Positions 23,600 through 35,808 of a stretch of DNA of 64,000 nt are shown here, in pieces. The notes beneath the pieces are model-generated. The model saw only the letters and a program-made list of their open reading frames with translations, was not told the origin of the DNA and searched no databases. Source of the DNA: Litsea cubeba. Lineage: Eukaryota > Streptophyta > Magnoliopsida > Laurales > Lauraceae. Every line of letters begins with the position of its first letter. Position 1 is the stretch's first letter. The stretch spans positions 14,006,831 through 14,070,830 of the forward strand of contig CM022944.1 in NCBI GenBank assembly GCA_012931725.1. The letters run 5' to 3'. The position numbers and the translations under genes were made by a program.

Positions 23600-24366
23600 A
23601 ATTAACCTTATTCCCCATTTGACTTTCCATTCTCTTTTTTGTGTTTGGCGTCTTGAGCTGTTCTTTTCCACTCAACCCTATTACAGATCATATTCTCTGT
23701 AAAATTCATCAACTATGACTTATCTCACTACTTCAATCTAGGCAATTTAATTTGTTTCCCCCTTCTCCTAGTTTGTTGTAATACTAAATGTTTCATGCGG
23801 AGGCTGTGGATCAACATGAATAGAAGACATTTATTGATACAATTAATGTAGCCATGATCTTCTTTAACATTTTGGCACCACAAACAGTGGCAAGTTTACT
23901 TGGTTTTGACTAACAATAACACATTGTCTTCCTACTGAATGGTGTTTGTGTTTGCTCTTGGCAGCTTTTCATTGAACCAAAGCTCAGGACAAACAGACCA
24001 AAAACTAGGCTGTTACATTCGATTCCTCCTGACGAGCGCTTGTATCAACCTGAAGGCATCGGTGTAATGATCAAGAAGAGGGAAGAGGTTAGATGCTCTC
24101 ATGTTGTGTTTCCAGAATCATACTCTGGTTTTCAGCTAGTTGCACCTTTTCCTCTGGTTTAGCATGGGTTTACTATTATTACTATTATACACCGGCTCTT
24201 GCAGGTTGCAGCTTTCAACATGGGTTCTACTGTAGTGCTTGTTTTTCAAGCCCCGGTGTCAAAATCGCTTGGAAAAGATAGCGCTGCTTCAGAATTCAAA
24301 TTCTGCATAAAAGATGGAGATAGAATTCAAGTAGGAGAAGCCATTGGAAGATGGCGTGATTCATAG

Positions 24367-25362
24367 CAATGATGCTCATCAAGAGTTTATTTTGTATGTG
24401 TACATACATTATCAGGTGGCATATTGGCCATGTTGGATTCGCCAACCATCTGCTCACAAGGCTGTTGATCTGATTTTCAGAATTTTTTTTTTCTTGCTGG
24501 TTATTTTGATGGAGCATAAATATTTATGTTTAATGATATGAAATTCAAATATTACTTAGCTCATTTGAAACATTAATCAAACTCAAACTCGAGCCTGCAT
24601 GAGTTAAATGTGGCACAATCTGAAGTAATCTGAAGCACTAGGCGTTTCTACCAAATGACATTACTAAAAAAATCTTTAGTTTTACCCCTTGTATGGTAAG
24701 GTATATAACAAGCTGATGAGCTAAAGCCCCAGCTGAGCCACTTCAGCTGATCCTGAGAGTAGTTGGTATGAACAGAGCCTTGTTCAATCTCACAACTCAT
24801 ATTTAGATGACATAAAAGTAGAATGGGGCTAAAGCGAGATATGATAGGCAAATGGATAATGCAAAGAGGGAAACCAAATGATGGTTTTTTTCCCACTTAT
24901 TGCTTCAGCTAGATGTTTATCAACATTTATAATGAGCAGTTCATCTTATTTGAGTAGCGTCTTGCATGCATTTATGTGCTTGTTGATTACTTGATGGATG
25001 AGTTCATAACTTCATTCTGGTACTATCAATGGATGGTTATCACTGGAAGAAAACTCCATGCAGTACAAACACACATAGATGTGGAGATGATTAGCTAACC
25101 TCCATACTTAAGCAAACTTGCTGTAGGGCCCACCTAAATGCCCATAAGGATGCATGAAATAATCCAGAGAGAGGGAATGTAAACTTAGTATTGCTTTCTA
25201 GGCCTATGCAACAACAACAAAAAGAATCCATATTCAATTATCCTGGCTTTATAATGTATTTTATTTTGAATTTTCAAACCAATTGTGAACAACAACCCAA
25301 TGGGCTGATTTATTGCACAATCCCCAGAAAATGCAATTTTAGTTCCCGTGCCTTTCATGATT
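24367..25362. other. Downstream of PSD fragment, nothing recognised
   Basis: AT-rich sequence after the PSD stop. It may include the original PSD 3' UTR. No other gene or transposon end is visible. Confidence 0.4.
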
Positions 25363-26245
25363 GTCATCTCTCACCGATCATAAAAAACATGACTATGAAA
25401 CAAAAGAAAATGGGATAAATCAGCGTATTAAGGTAAAATCATAGGCCTAACATTATATAAATTTGAATTCCTACTCATAAAAACTTGAACGTTGTTCCCG
25501 ACATTATTTTTTTATAATGATATCGTTACCATCATTCATAGTTTCTTCATCCATTTTTTGTGTCCAACAAAAAAATAATGGTGACTTTAAATTGAGCTAC
25601 ATAAACAATAAGAAAGACTCATGATTTCACTCAAAATCTAGTTTTCAAAAAATTCTGATAACGATGTCGTTACAATTATTTATAGGTTTTTCGCCCATTT
25701 TTTGTCTCCAACAACAAAATGACAATGTCTTTATAATGAGGTGAATAAACAATGAGAAAGGCTCACGGATTTGGCTTAGAAATACATTTTCCTAATGGGG
25801 TGCATAAACCATTAGTGCTCAATTTTCTCTAATTTGATGTTTTATGATATGTAGTCTTGCAGTAATCCGTGACTCTTTCTCATTATTTATGCACCCCATT
25901 TTATATTACTTGATTTTGAGTTTCTTTTCATGGGTTGAAGAGTGAAGTGTTAAGTGATATATATATATGGAAGTAGCCATCAATTTTTCCATATCGTGTG
26001 TTAAATAGTTTCTTATTCTCTCCCCCATGAAGTGTTCTGATACGATGGACTATTGGTTCGAATGCACGTAAGAGGAAGTGCAAAATGATTGTTGTTATTT
26101 TGACTGGATCTTAATATGAAGATGAATCTCATCTATTTTGGAATCATAACACTAGCAAATTACATGAACTTAATGAGTTTGAGTAAGTTTTGATTCTATC
26201 ATTTATTTCTTATGTATGTCTGAAAAATATTCTATATATGTGCAG

Positions 26246-26430
26246 ATGTGACTGTGGCATATTTGTGATGGCATTTGCCGATTGCAACCCATAAGTGTCG
26301 GCCATTGACCTTCACAGAAGCCAAGCATGTGGTACTTCAGGCAAAAGATTGTCGTTGACATTTATGCTAGGCAATGGAAGCTAAATGGCTATAAAGTACT
26401 GGAATCTGAAGAGAACTCATTTTCGTGATA
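26246..26430 (+). pseudogene. Ulp1/C48 cysteine protease C-terminal fragment
   Basis: In shifting plus frames the sequence reads CDCGIFVMAFADC, then PLTFTEA, then WYFRQKIVVDIYARQWKLNG and a stop. DCGIFVM with the catalytic Cys and the following ...FR.KIV.DIY tail are the end of Ulp1-type SUMO protease domains common in plant Mutator-like and related transposons. His and Asp parts upstream are missing and at least two frameshifts are present. It sits within the foldback region, between the two left-hand copies. Confidence 0.6.
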
Positions 26431-27544
26431 AAAATTGTTGAGAGGCCTCTCCTTTTTTTCCACATGAATGTACACACTGAGATTTAGTGTTGTGAATTTA
26501 ATGTAACCGTCTCATGTTGTAAAGAGGTTGTATTCATTTTGGATTGGAAATAAATGAAAGGAATGCAATGTACTAAAATTACATGGCTATGGAATGGAAT
26601 AAATGCATTGTGAAGTTAAGTAAATATCTGGAATGTATACCGTATGTATTATGGACGTTTTGAATGGGTTGTATGTTGGACTGGATATATTCTATGCTTT
26701 ACACACCAGGTTATTGCCTTATGTGTTTTTTTCTAGTGTGCAAGAGAAGTAAGAGTGACATTCCAGTCCACTATTTGGGTTGATGGCGACAATGTCTCTA
26801 TTAGGGATGCTCAGTAATAGCATTGTTTTCAATGACTCAAATGTGTTGTCAACCGGTTTTACAAAATCTATAGATGGTTTTTAGGGGGGAAAATCTTTAA
26901 GAACTTGAATTCCTACTCATACGAACCTAAATTTTGTGCCCGACATTGTTTTTTGATAACGATATCGTTACCATTATTTATAGTTTCTTCATCCATTTTT
27001 TGTGTCCAACAAGAAAATAATGGTGAATTTATATTGAGAGCATAAACAATAATAAAGACTCACGATTTCACTCAAAATCGTCTTTTCAAAATTTTCTGAT
27101 AACGATATCGTTACAATTATTTATTGGTTCTTCGCCCATTTTTTGTCTCCAACAACAAAATGACAATGACTTTATAATGGGGTGCATAAACAATAGAAAG
27201 GCTCACGGATTTGGCTCAGAAATACATTTTCCATCAGTTCAATTATTTGACACCACTTAGCTGCAACTATTCGATACCTAAGCGTTGAACCAGCGTAAAT
27301 TTGCCTAGATAACATTTTAACCATGATGAGATCAAAATAGTCCCATTGTTCAGTTCTGATAAATAATCATCACACATTATACAATTTAAATAATGTTTCT
27401 CAAATCAGCTCCCTTTTGCCATCTTTAATTATCCTTATTAGGGATGAACCAAAAGAGATTTCAAGTAAGAAGATTAATAATCTAAGTGCATTATACAATT
27501 TAGAGTTTTTTTTTTATTTTCTTACCTTTTTGTTTTTGGCTTCC

Positions 27545-28745
27545 TTACAAAATTTCAACCATAAACTCCATCCGGAAGTGGACTAACCAGCCCCTTAAGC
27601 AGGGATACTCGGACATGTTTTCAAGAAAACAGAAGATCTGAACCCAAATAATAGCAAAAAGTGTGTGACTGTAAAACTAACCAAACGTGATTGTTTCTGT
27701 CCAAAAAAATGCATATTTAGAGTGTGCCATATGGTCTTTGAAACCCCAAAATTTTAGCTAGAAACTCCACCGGAAAGTGGACAAGCCAGCCCCCTAAACA
27801 GGGGTACTCGACATGTTTTCAAGAAAACAGCAGATCTGAACCCACTTGGTTGAAAAAGTGCGTGACTGCAAAACTAACCAAACGCGATTTTTTCCGTCCA
27901 AAAAAATGCATATTTAGAGTGTGCCTTATGGTCTTTGAAACCCCAAAATTTCAACCAGAAACTCCATCGGGAAGTGGACTAACCAGCCCCCTAAACAGGG
28001 GTACTCGGACAGGTAAAAAAAAAAGTGTTTGCGAATCCCAAAGGTTCGAACCCTTACTGTAAGGGTTCGAACCTTAGTGGTCTCTTGGATTTGGCCCAGA
28101 AGGGTTACGAAGCAAAGGTTCGAACCCTTACTGTAAGGGTTCGAACCTTTGGGATTTGCCAATACTTTCTTTTTTTAGCTTGCCGAGTACCCCTATTTAG
28201 GGGGCTGGTTAGTCCACTTCCGGATGGAGTTTCTGGCTGATATTTTGGGTTTTCAAAGACCATATGGCACACTCTAAATCTACATTTTTTTGGATGGCAA
28301 CAATCGCATTTGGTTAATTTTGCAGTCGCGCACTTTTTCAATCAAGTGGGTTCAGATCTGCTGTTTTCTTGAAAACATGTCCGAGTACCCCTGTTTAGGG
28401 GGCTGGTTAGTCCACTTCCCGATGGAGTTTCTGGTTGAAAATTTAGGGTTTCAAAGACCATATGGGACACTCTAAATATTTTTTTTTTGGACGGAAATAA
28501 TCGCATTTGGTTAGTTTTGCACTCGCGCACTTTTTCAACCAAGTGGGTTCAGATCTGTTGTTTTCATGAAAACATGTCCGAGTACCCCGTTTAGGGGGCT
28601 GGTTAGTCCACTTCCGGATGGAGTTTCCGGCTGAAATTATGGGGTTTCAAAGATCATATGGCACACTCTAAATCTGCATTTTTTTGGACGGAAACAATCG
28701 TGTTTGGATAGTTTTGCACTCGCGCACTTTTTCAACCATGTGGGT
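27545..28745. repeat. Central palindrome of six ~200-bp units
   Basis: Three forward units (marked by AACTCCATC...GAAGTGGAC near 27563, 27762 and 27957) face three inverted units (near 28230, 28430 and 28626). All are symmetric about 28094. Each unit also carries a short internal palindrome CCCCTAAACAGGGG and AGATCTGAACCCA. The short open frames of 60-78 codons here come from this repeat and are not genes. Confidence 0.85.
28041..28149. repeat. Two copies of a 35-bp near-perfect palindrome
   Basis: AAGGTTCGAACCCTTAC followed by its complement occurs at 28041-28075 and 28115-28149, at the exact centre of the larger palindrome. Weaker copies occur at about 29009-29043 and 30883-30917. Confidence 0.85.
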
Positions 28746-30350
28746 TCATGAAAGAGAGTTTCTGTCTAAACTGATTCTATACTACTGAAGTATCTTCTAA
28801 TTTGGAAGAGTCTAAGAAGTTCTTATAGAAGTGTATATAGTAAGGAATATATATGTCCATTTTCTGATATCTTTTGAATGTTCTTATTGTTCGTTTTGTA
28901 GATAGAATTGGATTGAGGAACTTTTATGCTTCAATAGAACTATGGAGACCCATAAATATTGGAACCTTCAAGTTACTACCTCAATGTGCCAAATTCTAGA
29001 GAGCCCGAACGTTCGAACCCTCGTTATGAGGGTTCAAACCTTCACTTGACTGCCTTCCTGGGCCAAATTCCAGGGAGCCCGATGGTTCAAATTGTACCTA
29101 TTAGAAAAATACATTTCTGAGCCAAATCCGTGAGCCTTTCCCCCTGTTTATGCACCCATTATAAAGTCATTGTCATTTTCTTGTTGGAGACAAAATATGG
29201 GCGAATAACCTATAAATAATTGTAACGATATCGTTATCAGGAAATTTCTGAAATCTAGATTTTGAGTGAAATCGTGAGTCTTTCTTATTGTTTATGCATC
29301 TCAATATAAAGTCACACTATTTTCTTATTGAACACAAAAAATGGATGAAGAAATTATAAATTATGGTAACGATATCCTTATCAAAAAATAATGTCGGGCA
29401 CAAATTCAAGTTCGTGTGAGTAGGAATTCAAGTTCAAATAATGTTCGGCTTATGATTTTACCTTACTAGGCTGATTTATCTCCTTTTCTTTTGTTTCCTA
29501 GTCATGTTTTTTATGGTTGGTGAGAGATGTGAGCTCGTTTATCATATAGAGATAGGATCCAAATTATTTTTTATGATACTTGACTTCTGATATTAAGTTA
29601 AAGTGTGAATCGTTAATAAATACACCCTTTACAAGTATGAATCTGAGCTTAGTATATTGTATAATGCACTTAGATTATGAATCTTCCTACTTGAAAGCTC
29701 TTTAAGCATCCCTAATAAGGACAATTAAAGATGGCAAAAGAGAGCTGATTTGAGAAACATTATTTAAATTGTATAATGTGTGATGATTATTTATCAGAAC
29801 TGAACAATGAGACTATTTTGATTTGATCATGGTTTAAATGTTATCTAGGCAAAGAGAGCTAGTTCAATGCTTAGGTATCGAACAGTTGCAGCTAAGTGGT
29901 GTCAAATAATTGAACAAATGGAAAGTGCATTTCCGAGCCAAATCCGTGAGCCTTTCTCATTGTTTATGTACCCCATTATAAAGTCATTGTCAATTTGTTG
30001 TTGGAGACAAAAAATGGGTAAAGAACCAATAAATAATTGTAACGACATCGTTATCACATAGCAATGAAAACTAGATGTTGAGTGAAATCGTGAGTCTTTC
30101 TTATTGTTTATGCATCTCAATTTAAAGTTACCATTATTTTCTTGTTGGACACAAAAAATGGATGAAGAAACTATAAATGATGGTAACGATATCGTTATCA
30201 AAAAATAATGTCGGGCACAAAATTCAAGTTCGTATGGGTAGGAATTCAAGTTCATATAATGTTGGGCCTATGATTTTACTTAATAAGCTGAGTTATACCA
30301 TATTCTTTTGTTTCCTAGTCATGTTTTTCATGGTCGGTGAGAGATGACAC

Positions 30351-31915
30351 CCATCATGTCTTTGTAATTTTGTACTGTGATGTTCCACCTTTTTTTTACT
30401 AATTTTGTCTGTGTATGCGAAGCCTCTTTCTTAGTGTATGTGTTTGCAAACCCCTGGTTGACCACTTGCATGTAGTTAGTGTGGTTGTCTCCATTCTTCT
30501 TTGACCGGTTTCCTTTTTTTTTTGAGTTTAAGTCCATAGAATATGTACTGTTGGAAACCATTGGGTGGCCACTTTTAAGTGATTATTTTGTTTGCAAGAT
30601 ATCATTCGAGAGAAGATATCGTAAACTTCACTGGATTTATTTAAATGTATTGGTGAAATTAGTTCTCATCCTCTTCTTTATTTAGAGCTCTAATATTCGC
30701 TCATCCTTACACATGAGAAGAAAATCTAGAGAAAAATGTAGTGGTGAAAGTAATTCTCATCCTCTACTTTATTTAAACTGGTACCGGTTTCTATCATCAG
30801 CTGAAAGCTATCTTTATCAATAGAAAAAGCTGGCAGTCTAACATTTCACTTTTGAGAAAATGGCTCAGGTTGTGCAGGACTCGAAGGTCCGAACCCTCAT
30901 CTTGAGGGTTCAAACTATTGGTATGTCTAGAACCTTTTTATAGCTTTTGCGCCCATTTTTTGTGTAGGACTCAGCCATCCATTATTGTTTCAACTTCAGT
31001 GGCTGGATGCAAAAGTCAAAAAGCACCCATTATTTACATGCATTTCCAAAACAATTCCATGGACACATCTGAAACTCCAATGCAGCGTGGACATTCATTC
31101 AAATAGGTCCATCATTTAAAACATGTCACAATTATTATAAGAATTCATAATCATTTGAATTCCAGAAAAATAAATAAGATCACAAATTCAAATTTCACAT
31201 TCAGATTACTCATTTATATTGACACCTATCAGGAACATTCAGATTTCATTGGGAAAAAAACCACCATTCCACCATCCACCATCCAGGAAAAAATAAAACT
31301 GTCATTCCACCACCCACCATTTCAAAATTCAACTGCTTTAATCTAGGAAAACTTTTCTTTAGTGCAAGTTTCAATTACAATTGTAGCATTCCAACATCCC
31401 AACATCATTATAACATCATTACATTCCAACACTAACATCCAAACATGTCTTTACAAGGCATTCAATTATCATAACATCCAAACACCATCACTCCATGTCT
31501 ATGATGTAAATAACATGAAGAAACATAAACAACAATGACTTTATATTGAGATACTTAAACAACAATGACTTTATATTGTTGATGTAAATACTCTTTATAT
31601 CTATCACATACCAAATGGCAATGACTTTATGTTGAGATACATAAACAACATTAAAGACTCATGGATTTTACCTGGGATTCTATTTTCAAAATCTTCTGAA
31701 AACGATATCGTTACCATTATTTACACCTTCGTTGTCCTTCTCGGGTATCAAACAAGCAACTAGCAAAGAATTTGTATTAAGATACATAAACACTGATGTG
31801 CCATCACTAAAAAAATCTTACATGAAAAGAATAAGATGGTATTCTTGTCTAAAAGGGTAAGAATAAGATGTTATTCGCGACTAAAAGGGTGTTGCTTTCC
31901 CCACTTTTGAACTCA
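30351..31915. other. AT-rich sequence with foldback-family remnants
   Basis: No gene is seen. Remnants of the foldback family occur at about 31500-31740 (ACTTTATATTGAGATAC..., AACGATATCGTTACCATTAT), suggesting that the repeated region originally extended further right. Confidence 0.45.
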
Positions 31916-31917
31916 TC

Positions 31918-32185
31918 TCACATCACTATAATAATCAGGATTTGGTTTGAATGTGGCAGTGTTGAGAGGACCATAGTTTCCTCCAACTAAGCTTTGTCTG
32001 CAATAAGTTTTGCTATCATATTTTGATGCCATGCCCAGCTAATCCAAGTACCTGACAGTGAAATACATAATCAAGTCTGAATGGAAGATCTCTTAGACCC
32101 CAAAAACCACAAAATGATCAAAGCTAACTTACCAGAAACTGAACACAAATGCATTGGTAACAAGGTTGTGACCACTGTCATAATC
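31918..32185 (-). pseudogene. Heparanase-like (glycosyl hydrolase 79) exon fragments
   Basis: Minus strand. Exon 32185-32133 reads DYDSGHNLVTNAFVFSFW; exon 32051-31918 reads YLD, a TAG stop, LGMASKYDSKTYCRQSLVGG and PLNTATFKPNPDYYS. The GT-AG intron between them falls within the Trp codon. This matches the C-terminal region of plant heparanase-like beta-glucuronidases, which act on cell-wall arabinogalactan glycans. The family has LDQLGMA at the stop, so a single base change killed it. Catalytic Glu exons are absent. Confidence 0.75.
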
Positions 32186-32189
32186 AGTT

Positions 32190-33175
32190 AAACTATGACA
32201 GCATATCATAAAAATCAATAACAGCATATCCATTCCCAATAACAGGTCATTGATTGAATTGCTTGTCTAAATTATATCATCAAAGGAAAAAAAATAAAAA
32301 AGTAAGAAGAAAATAGACCCACAAATGGCTAAAAAAGATTATGCAAAACAGACATCTACCACTAGAAAATTGCAAATCAACCAAACCTAGATTCACTAAC
32401 AAATTTTCCATGGTATAGATTTGAACAGAGGACAGCTTTCTCCATTTCTCCATCAATTAATCAACCTCTTCTCATCATCCAAAAAGACCCTTAGATAACC
32501 AGTCCAAGAGTATCATACAAATTGCAAATGAGCAAAACAGATCAAGAGGGTGGTTTTTTAGAACTCAATATCAAATTGGTGTGGGTCTTTGCATGTGCAT
32601 GTGGATGGGATACAAAATGGGCGCTTGTTTATCTAAAGCTGTTTCCACATTCTTGAAATGCATTTTCTCTTCAATTTCCCCGAACTTTTATTCTCTGTTT
32701 TACAAGCATGTAGAAGGCACCCTTTATATAATTTTTTTCCTTCAAAGGCTCATCTCCCCGTAACCATGCCAATACATTACAAGAGTATGATTTCAATCAT
32801 TAACTCGTCGACACGGACGATTTTTTCTCTCAATAAATTGGTATTGTAGTATTGGTATGACACCCAAATCCACACCTATATGTCCATAAAAACCGCCACA
32901 TATCATCTGTGCAGCCAGTAAAGATCAATACAATCCAATATTCTATTTCAGTTGTCCAGTTACCAATAAAAACACACCCATCCAATCAATACACCCATCC
33001 ATACGATATCGCAATATAATGTTAGCTAAACCCACCAGTTTTTCACCAATATTGACCTTGGAAGTGACTTCTTTGGACCTGTAGAATGAGTGGTGTAAGA
33101 ACTTCAGATCAGCCAAAAATTGATCTCTATTGATGTGGTGGTCAAGGAAAAAAGAATTAAACCCATTGCATAATC
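32190..33175. other. Non-coding, nothing recognised
   Basis: AT-rich sequence between the heparanase-like exons and element A. No confident exon or transposon end. Confidence 0.4.
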
Positions 33176-33180
33176 AGAAG

Positions 33181-34078
33181 TGTGTGGAGAGATTTTCAAA
33201 GCTCCAGGATTACGCTAATCACGGCCATCAGATGGGACTAAGCATTCTCACGTCCCTCACGTGCCATCCGCGTGTCACCCACGTGGCACCAAACTCACCT
33301 CGGCTTCCAGGGCAGAGGCCTCAGCCGAAGTCAGACATGTCCAGGCCGCTAGTGCCGAGCTCGGCTACCCATGCGCCCACCTCGGCTAAATAGCTTGACC
33401 TCGGCCAAAGGAGCCGGGACGGAAGCCGAAGCAAGAGAGAATCTCCACTCGCGCCCCTCGCCCCTCCACGTCATCGGACACATGGAGGAATAGGGGCACG
33501 AGCCAGTGAGACAGATGCGACATCCAGCCATCCACAATCTTTGCCAGATCACTGACAGGGCGGCATCCAGCGGCTGAAGCCAAATCAGGGCAAGGCCCGA
33601 GGGAGGATCTGATGGTACCCCTACCGCCAAAGGCGTCCAACACAATCTGGCCCAACACGACGCGCATTTAATGCGATGTGGGCTGATCCGACTGGCATTA
33701 AATGCAAAGTGGGCTGGAATGGACCGCATTTATTACTTTGTGGGCTGATGATGACTTCCCTATAAAGTCATGGGACCCACACCAAAATATCATCCAAAGA
33801 TATCGTCCATTCGTCTATAAATAAAGCCTCATTTCACATGCAAGGTATGCATAATCGAATCCTGAGAGTCGTTACTCTGCCTTTCTTCTTCCTCTCATTC
33901 CTTTGTTCCAGTTCACTCACTGACTTAGGCATCGAAGAGCCTTGCGCCGCTCAGGCCAGGTTCCTCTGACCGTTTGCTCTTCCCTTTCAGGCTTTCAGGC
34001 AGCGGGTCATCTTCTTCATTTGGATAAGTCCTCTAAGGCAACTCGATTATTGTGGGTCATATTTTTTCTGCACCTACA
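33181..34078 (+). repeat. 5' LTR of element A
   Basis: 898 bp, TGTGTGGAGAG...CACCTACA. It has a TATA-like box TCTATAAATAAAG at 33814-33826 and CTC/CCTCGGC-rich upstream words shared with element C. Confidence 0.9.
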
Positions 34079-34080
34079 AT

Positions 34081-34097
34081 TGGCGCCGTCTGTGGGG
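34081..34097 (+). other. Primer binding site, element A
   Basis: TGGCGCCGTCTGTGGGG, two bases after the LTR. The same site follows the LTRs of elements B (42648) and C (48127). The first nine bases fit the 3' end of a tRNA-Asp-like primer; the rest does not fit a canonical plant Asp tRNA. Confidence 0.75.
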
Positions 34098-34143
34098 AAG
34101 AACTATCCCAACCTTCCAAACCTTCCCAATCTTCCCAAAAACC

Positions 34144-34929
34144 ATGCCTCCGAAAGCTAAGAAGGGCGGAGAGTCCCAGAGAGCAATATTCGAGCGTCCG
34201 GGCCCGTCGATGGGTGTCCCTCCTCAGGGATGGCCCGGAGTGGACCGTGGCGCGTCAGCAGGCGAGGAGCGCGTAGCCTCGCGACCCTTCGTCGAGTTTC
34301 CCTTCCGAGAGGGAGTCGAGACCTCGTCCTCTGACGAGGAAGTCACGCCTCCCCAACGGGACGAGCGTCGACGTGAGCACCCTCCCAAAGGCAAAGCTCC
34401 AGCAGTGGACGAGCTACGCCGTGTGTAACCCCCTGATGCTGGAGGAGACATCGCAGCTCAAAACGCTCTCCTCCAGGACTAGGAGCGACTAATCAGCCAG
34501 CCCCAGCAGCGGGGTAAGAAGCCATACCAGAGGCAAGAGCCGAAGCAGGCCTAGGTATCCAGTTCGGCGAGAGCTTCAGCGTCTAGGTCCGGGGGCAGCA
34601 GGAGGGCCAGACCTCTCTCCGACACCTACCAGACTATGAACATCGTCTTCAAGGAGCCAATCCACCAGGTTATGAACAAAGTCAAGACCCAGCCATTATT
34701 CAGGTGGCCTCGCCCCTTGTCAGGCTATCCCTCCTCTCGTGACCAATCCAAGTTCTGTGCCTACCATAAGGGCAACGGGCACAGGACCGAGGAGTGCAGA
34801 ACTCTGAAATTTCACTTGGAGAGGCTCGCCAAGGAAGGCCATCTCGCGAAGTTCGTGAAGGCAGGGAGATGTCAGCGGCGGCGGCGGCAGCCGAGCTCAT
34901 CAAAGCATGGCCAGGGATCCAGACAGTGA
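34144..34929 (+). pseudogene. Element A gag, core deleted
   Basis: It starts MPPKAKKGGESQRAIFERPG and matches the N-terminus of element C gag. After a stop at 34426 and the words QNALLQD / ERLISQPQQR it jumps to KKPYQRQEPKQA, skipping about 960 bp that in element C encode the capsid-type retrotransposon gag domain. It then keeps the C-terminal CAYHKGNGHRTEEC motif (a Cys/His knuckle-like block). The stop, the large deletion and a frame change near 34870 make it dead. Confidence 0.85.
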
Positions 34930-35797
34930 AGACTTTGAAAAGATCATCAATGTGATCCACCTGGCACCCTCAGCTCCCTCTCCCTCAGCTCGAGACAGCC
35001 CTCAGGCTCGTGCCGAAGCCAGGCGGGCCTTGCACAGGAAGGAAGTGATGAAAGCCGAACTCGGGCCAGCGCCCAAGAGAGCTCGCCGCGACCAACCAGC
35101 AATCTTTTTCTCGGACAAAGATCTGGAGGGAATCCAGTTCCCTCACAATGACCCTCTGCTCTTGACCATGAAGCTGAAGGACTTCACTGTGAAGAGGATC
35201 CTCGTCGACTCCGGCAGCTCTTCCGAGGTCCTCTACTATGAGTACTTCAAGAAGATGAACCTCTTAGAAGCCAACCTCACGGAGGTCCGTGCGCCCTTGC
35301 TAGGGTTATCCGCCAAACTAGTCTATCCCAAGGGTAAAATCACCCTGGAAACCCGAGTGGGCGGAGCCTCCATGTTGGCCGACTTTCTAGTCGTGGACGC
35401 CCCTTCTCCCTACAACGTCATCTTGGGCAGAATGTGGCTCCACAAGCTGGAAGCAGTCCCATCCTCCCTCCACCAGAAGCTAAAGTTCGTACTCGAAGAC
35501 AAAGAGGGCAAGATGGAGGTGGTCACAGTGGAAGGAGATCAGCAGTTGGCCAGGCAGTGCATGCTGGCCATGGTCCCCATAGAGAAGGAGCCAGAGCGCG
35601 TCAACCTGGCAGAGTTTGAAAAGAGTCTGGATGAGATCGGCCGAGACCCTGACAAGAAGAGTATAGAGGACCTAGCCGAAGTCAGGCTCGACTCAGTAGA
35701 CCCCGACAGAGTTTTCTTGATTGGCACGCAGCTGCCAGACGAAGAGAGGGCCGAGCTCTCAAGGTTTCTAATGCAGAACGTGGATGTCTTCACCTAG
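34907..35797 (+). pseudogene. Element A protease region
   Basis: An open frame of 296 codons contains the retropepsin motif VDSGSSSEVLYYEYF and VDAPSPYNVILGRMWLHKLE, typical of Tat-lineage elements, then the linker before RT. It ends at a stop created by a one-base shift (VFT-stop, where element C reads IFAWSPSEMPG). Confidence 0.88.
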
Positions 35798-35808
35798 ACC
35801 CAAGCGAA

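Larger units (their letters stand above)
12350..24366 (+). pseudogene. PSD1: Phosphatidylserine decarboxylase C-terminal exons, split by an LTR element
   Basis: Three exons: 12350-12414 (QWAEGFMAVAAIGATNVGSI), 23965-24087 (LFIEPKLRTNRPK, then PPDERLYQPEGIG) and 24205-24366 (VAAFNMGSTVVLVFQAP, then FCIKDGDRIQVGEAIGRW and a stop). They align in order with the C-terminal part of plant mitochondrial-type PSD, which makes phosphatidylethanolamine from phosphatidylserine. The GST in FNMGSTVV is the self-cleavage site that forms the pyruvoyl group. The first exon's donor is poor (GAA|gttcgg). The N-terminal two thirds are absent, and a CAF piece lies upstream instead. The intron between the first two exons is 11.5 kb because a chromovirus sits in it. 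The frames are intact but only a fragment is present, so it is scored as a pseudogene. Confidence 0.85.
25363..30350. mobile_element. Multi-layer foldback (inverted-repeat) element
   Basis: Forward copies of one sequence family lie at 25363-25830 and 26890-27235, and inverted copies at 29106-29535 and 29930-30350. The longer segment 26890-27510 is matched in inverse by about 29640-30290. Shared words include AACGATATCGTTACCATTAT, CATCCATTTTTTGTGTCCAAC and GGCTCACGGATTTGGCT. The outer edges pair as GTCATCTCTCACCG (left) and the complement of CGGTGAGAGATGAC (right). Between the arms is a second palindromic array (27545-28745). This resembles foldback-type elements. No clear target duplication was found, and a degenerate Ulp1-like protease piece lies between the two left arms. 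Confidence 0.65.

Noticed and set aside
27850..28542. Several 60-78 codon frames on both strands
   Set aside because: All derive from the six-unit palindrome; the same peptide recurs in each copy, so they are repeat translations.
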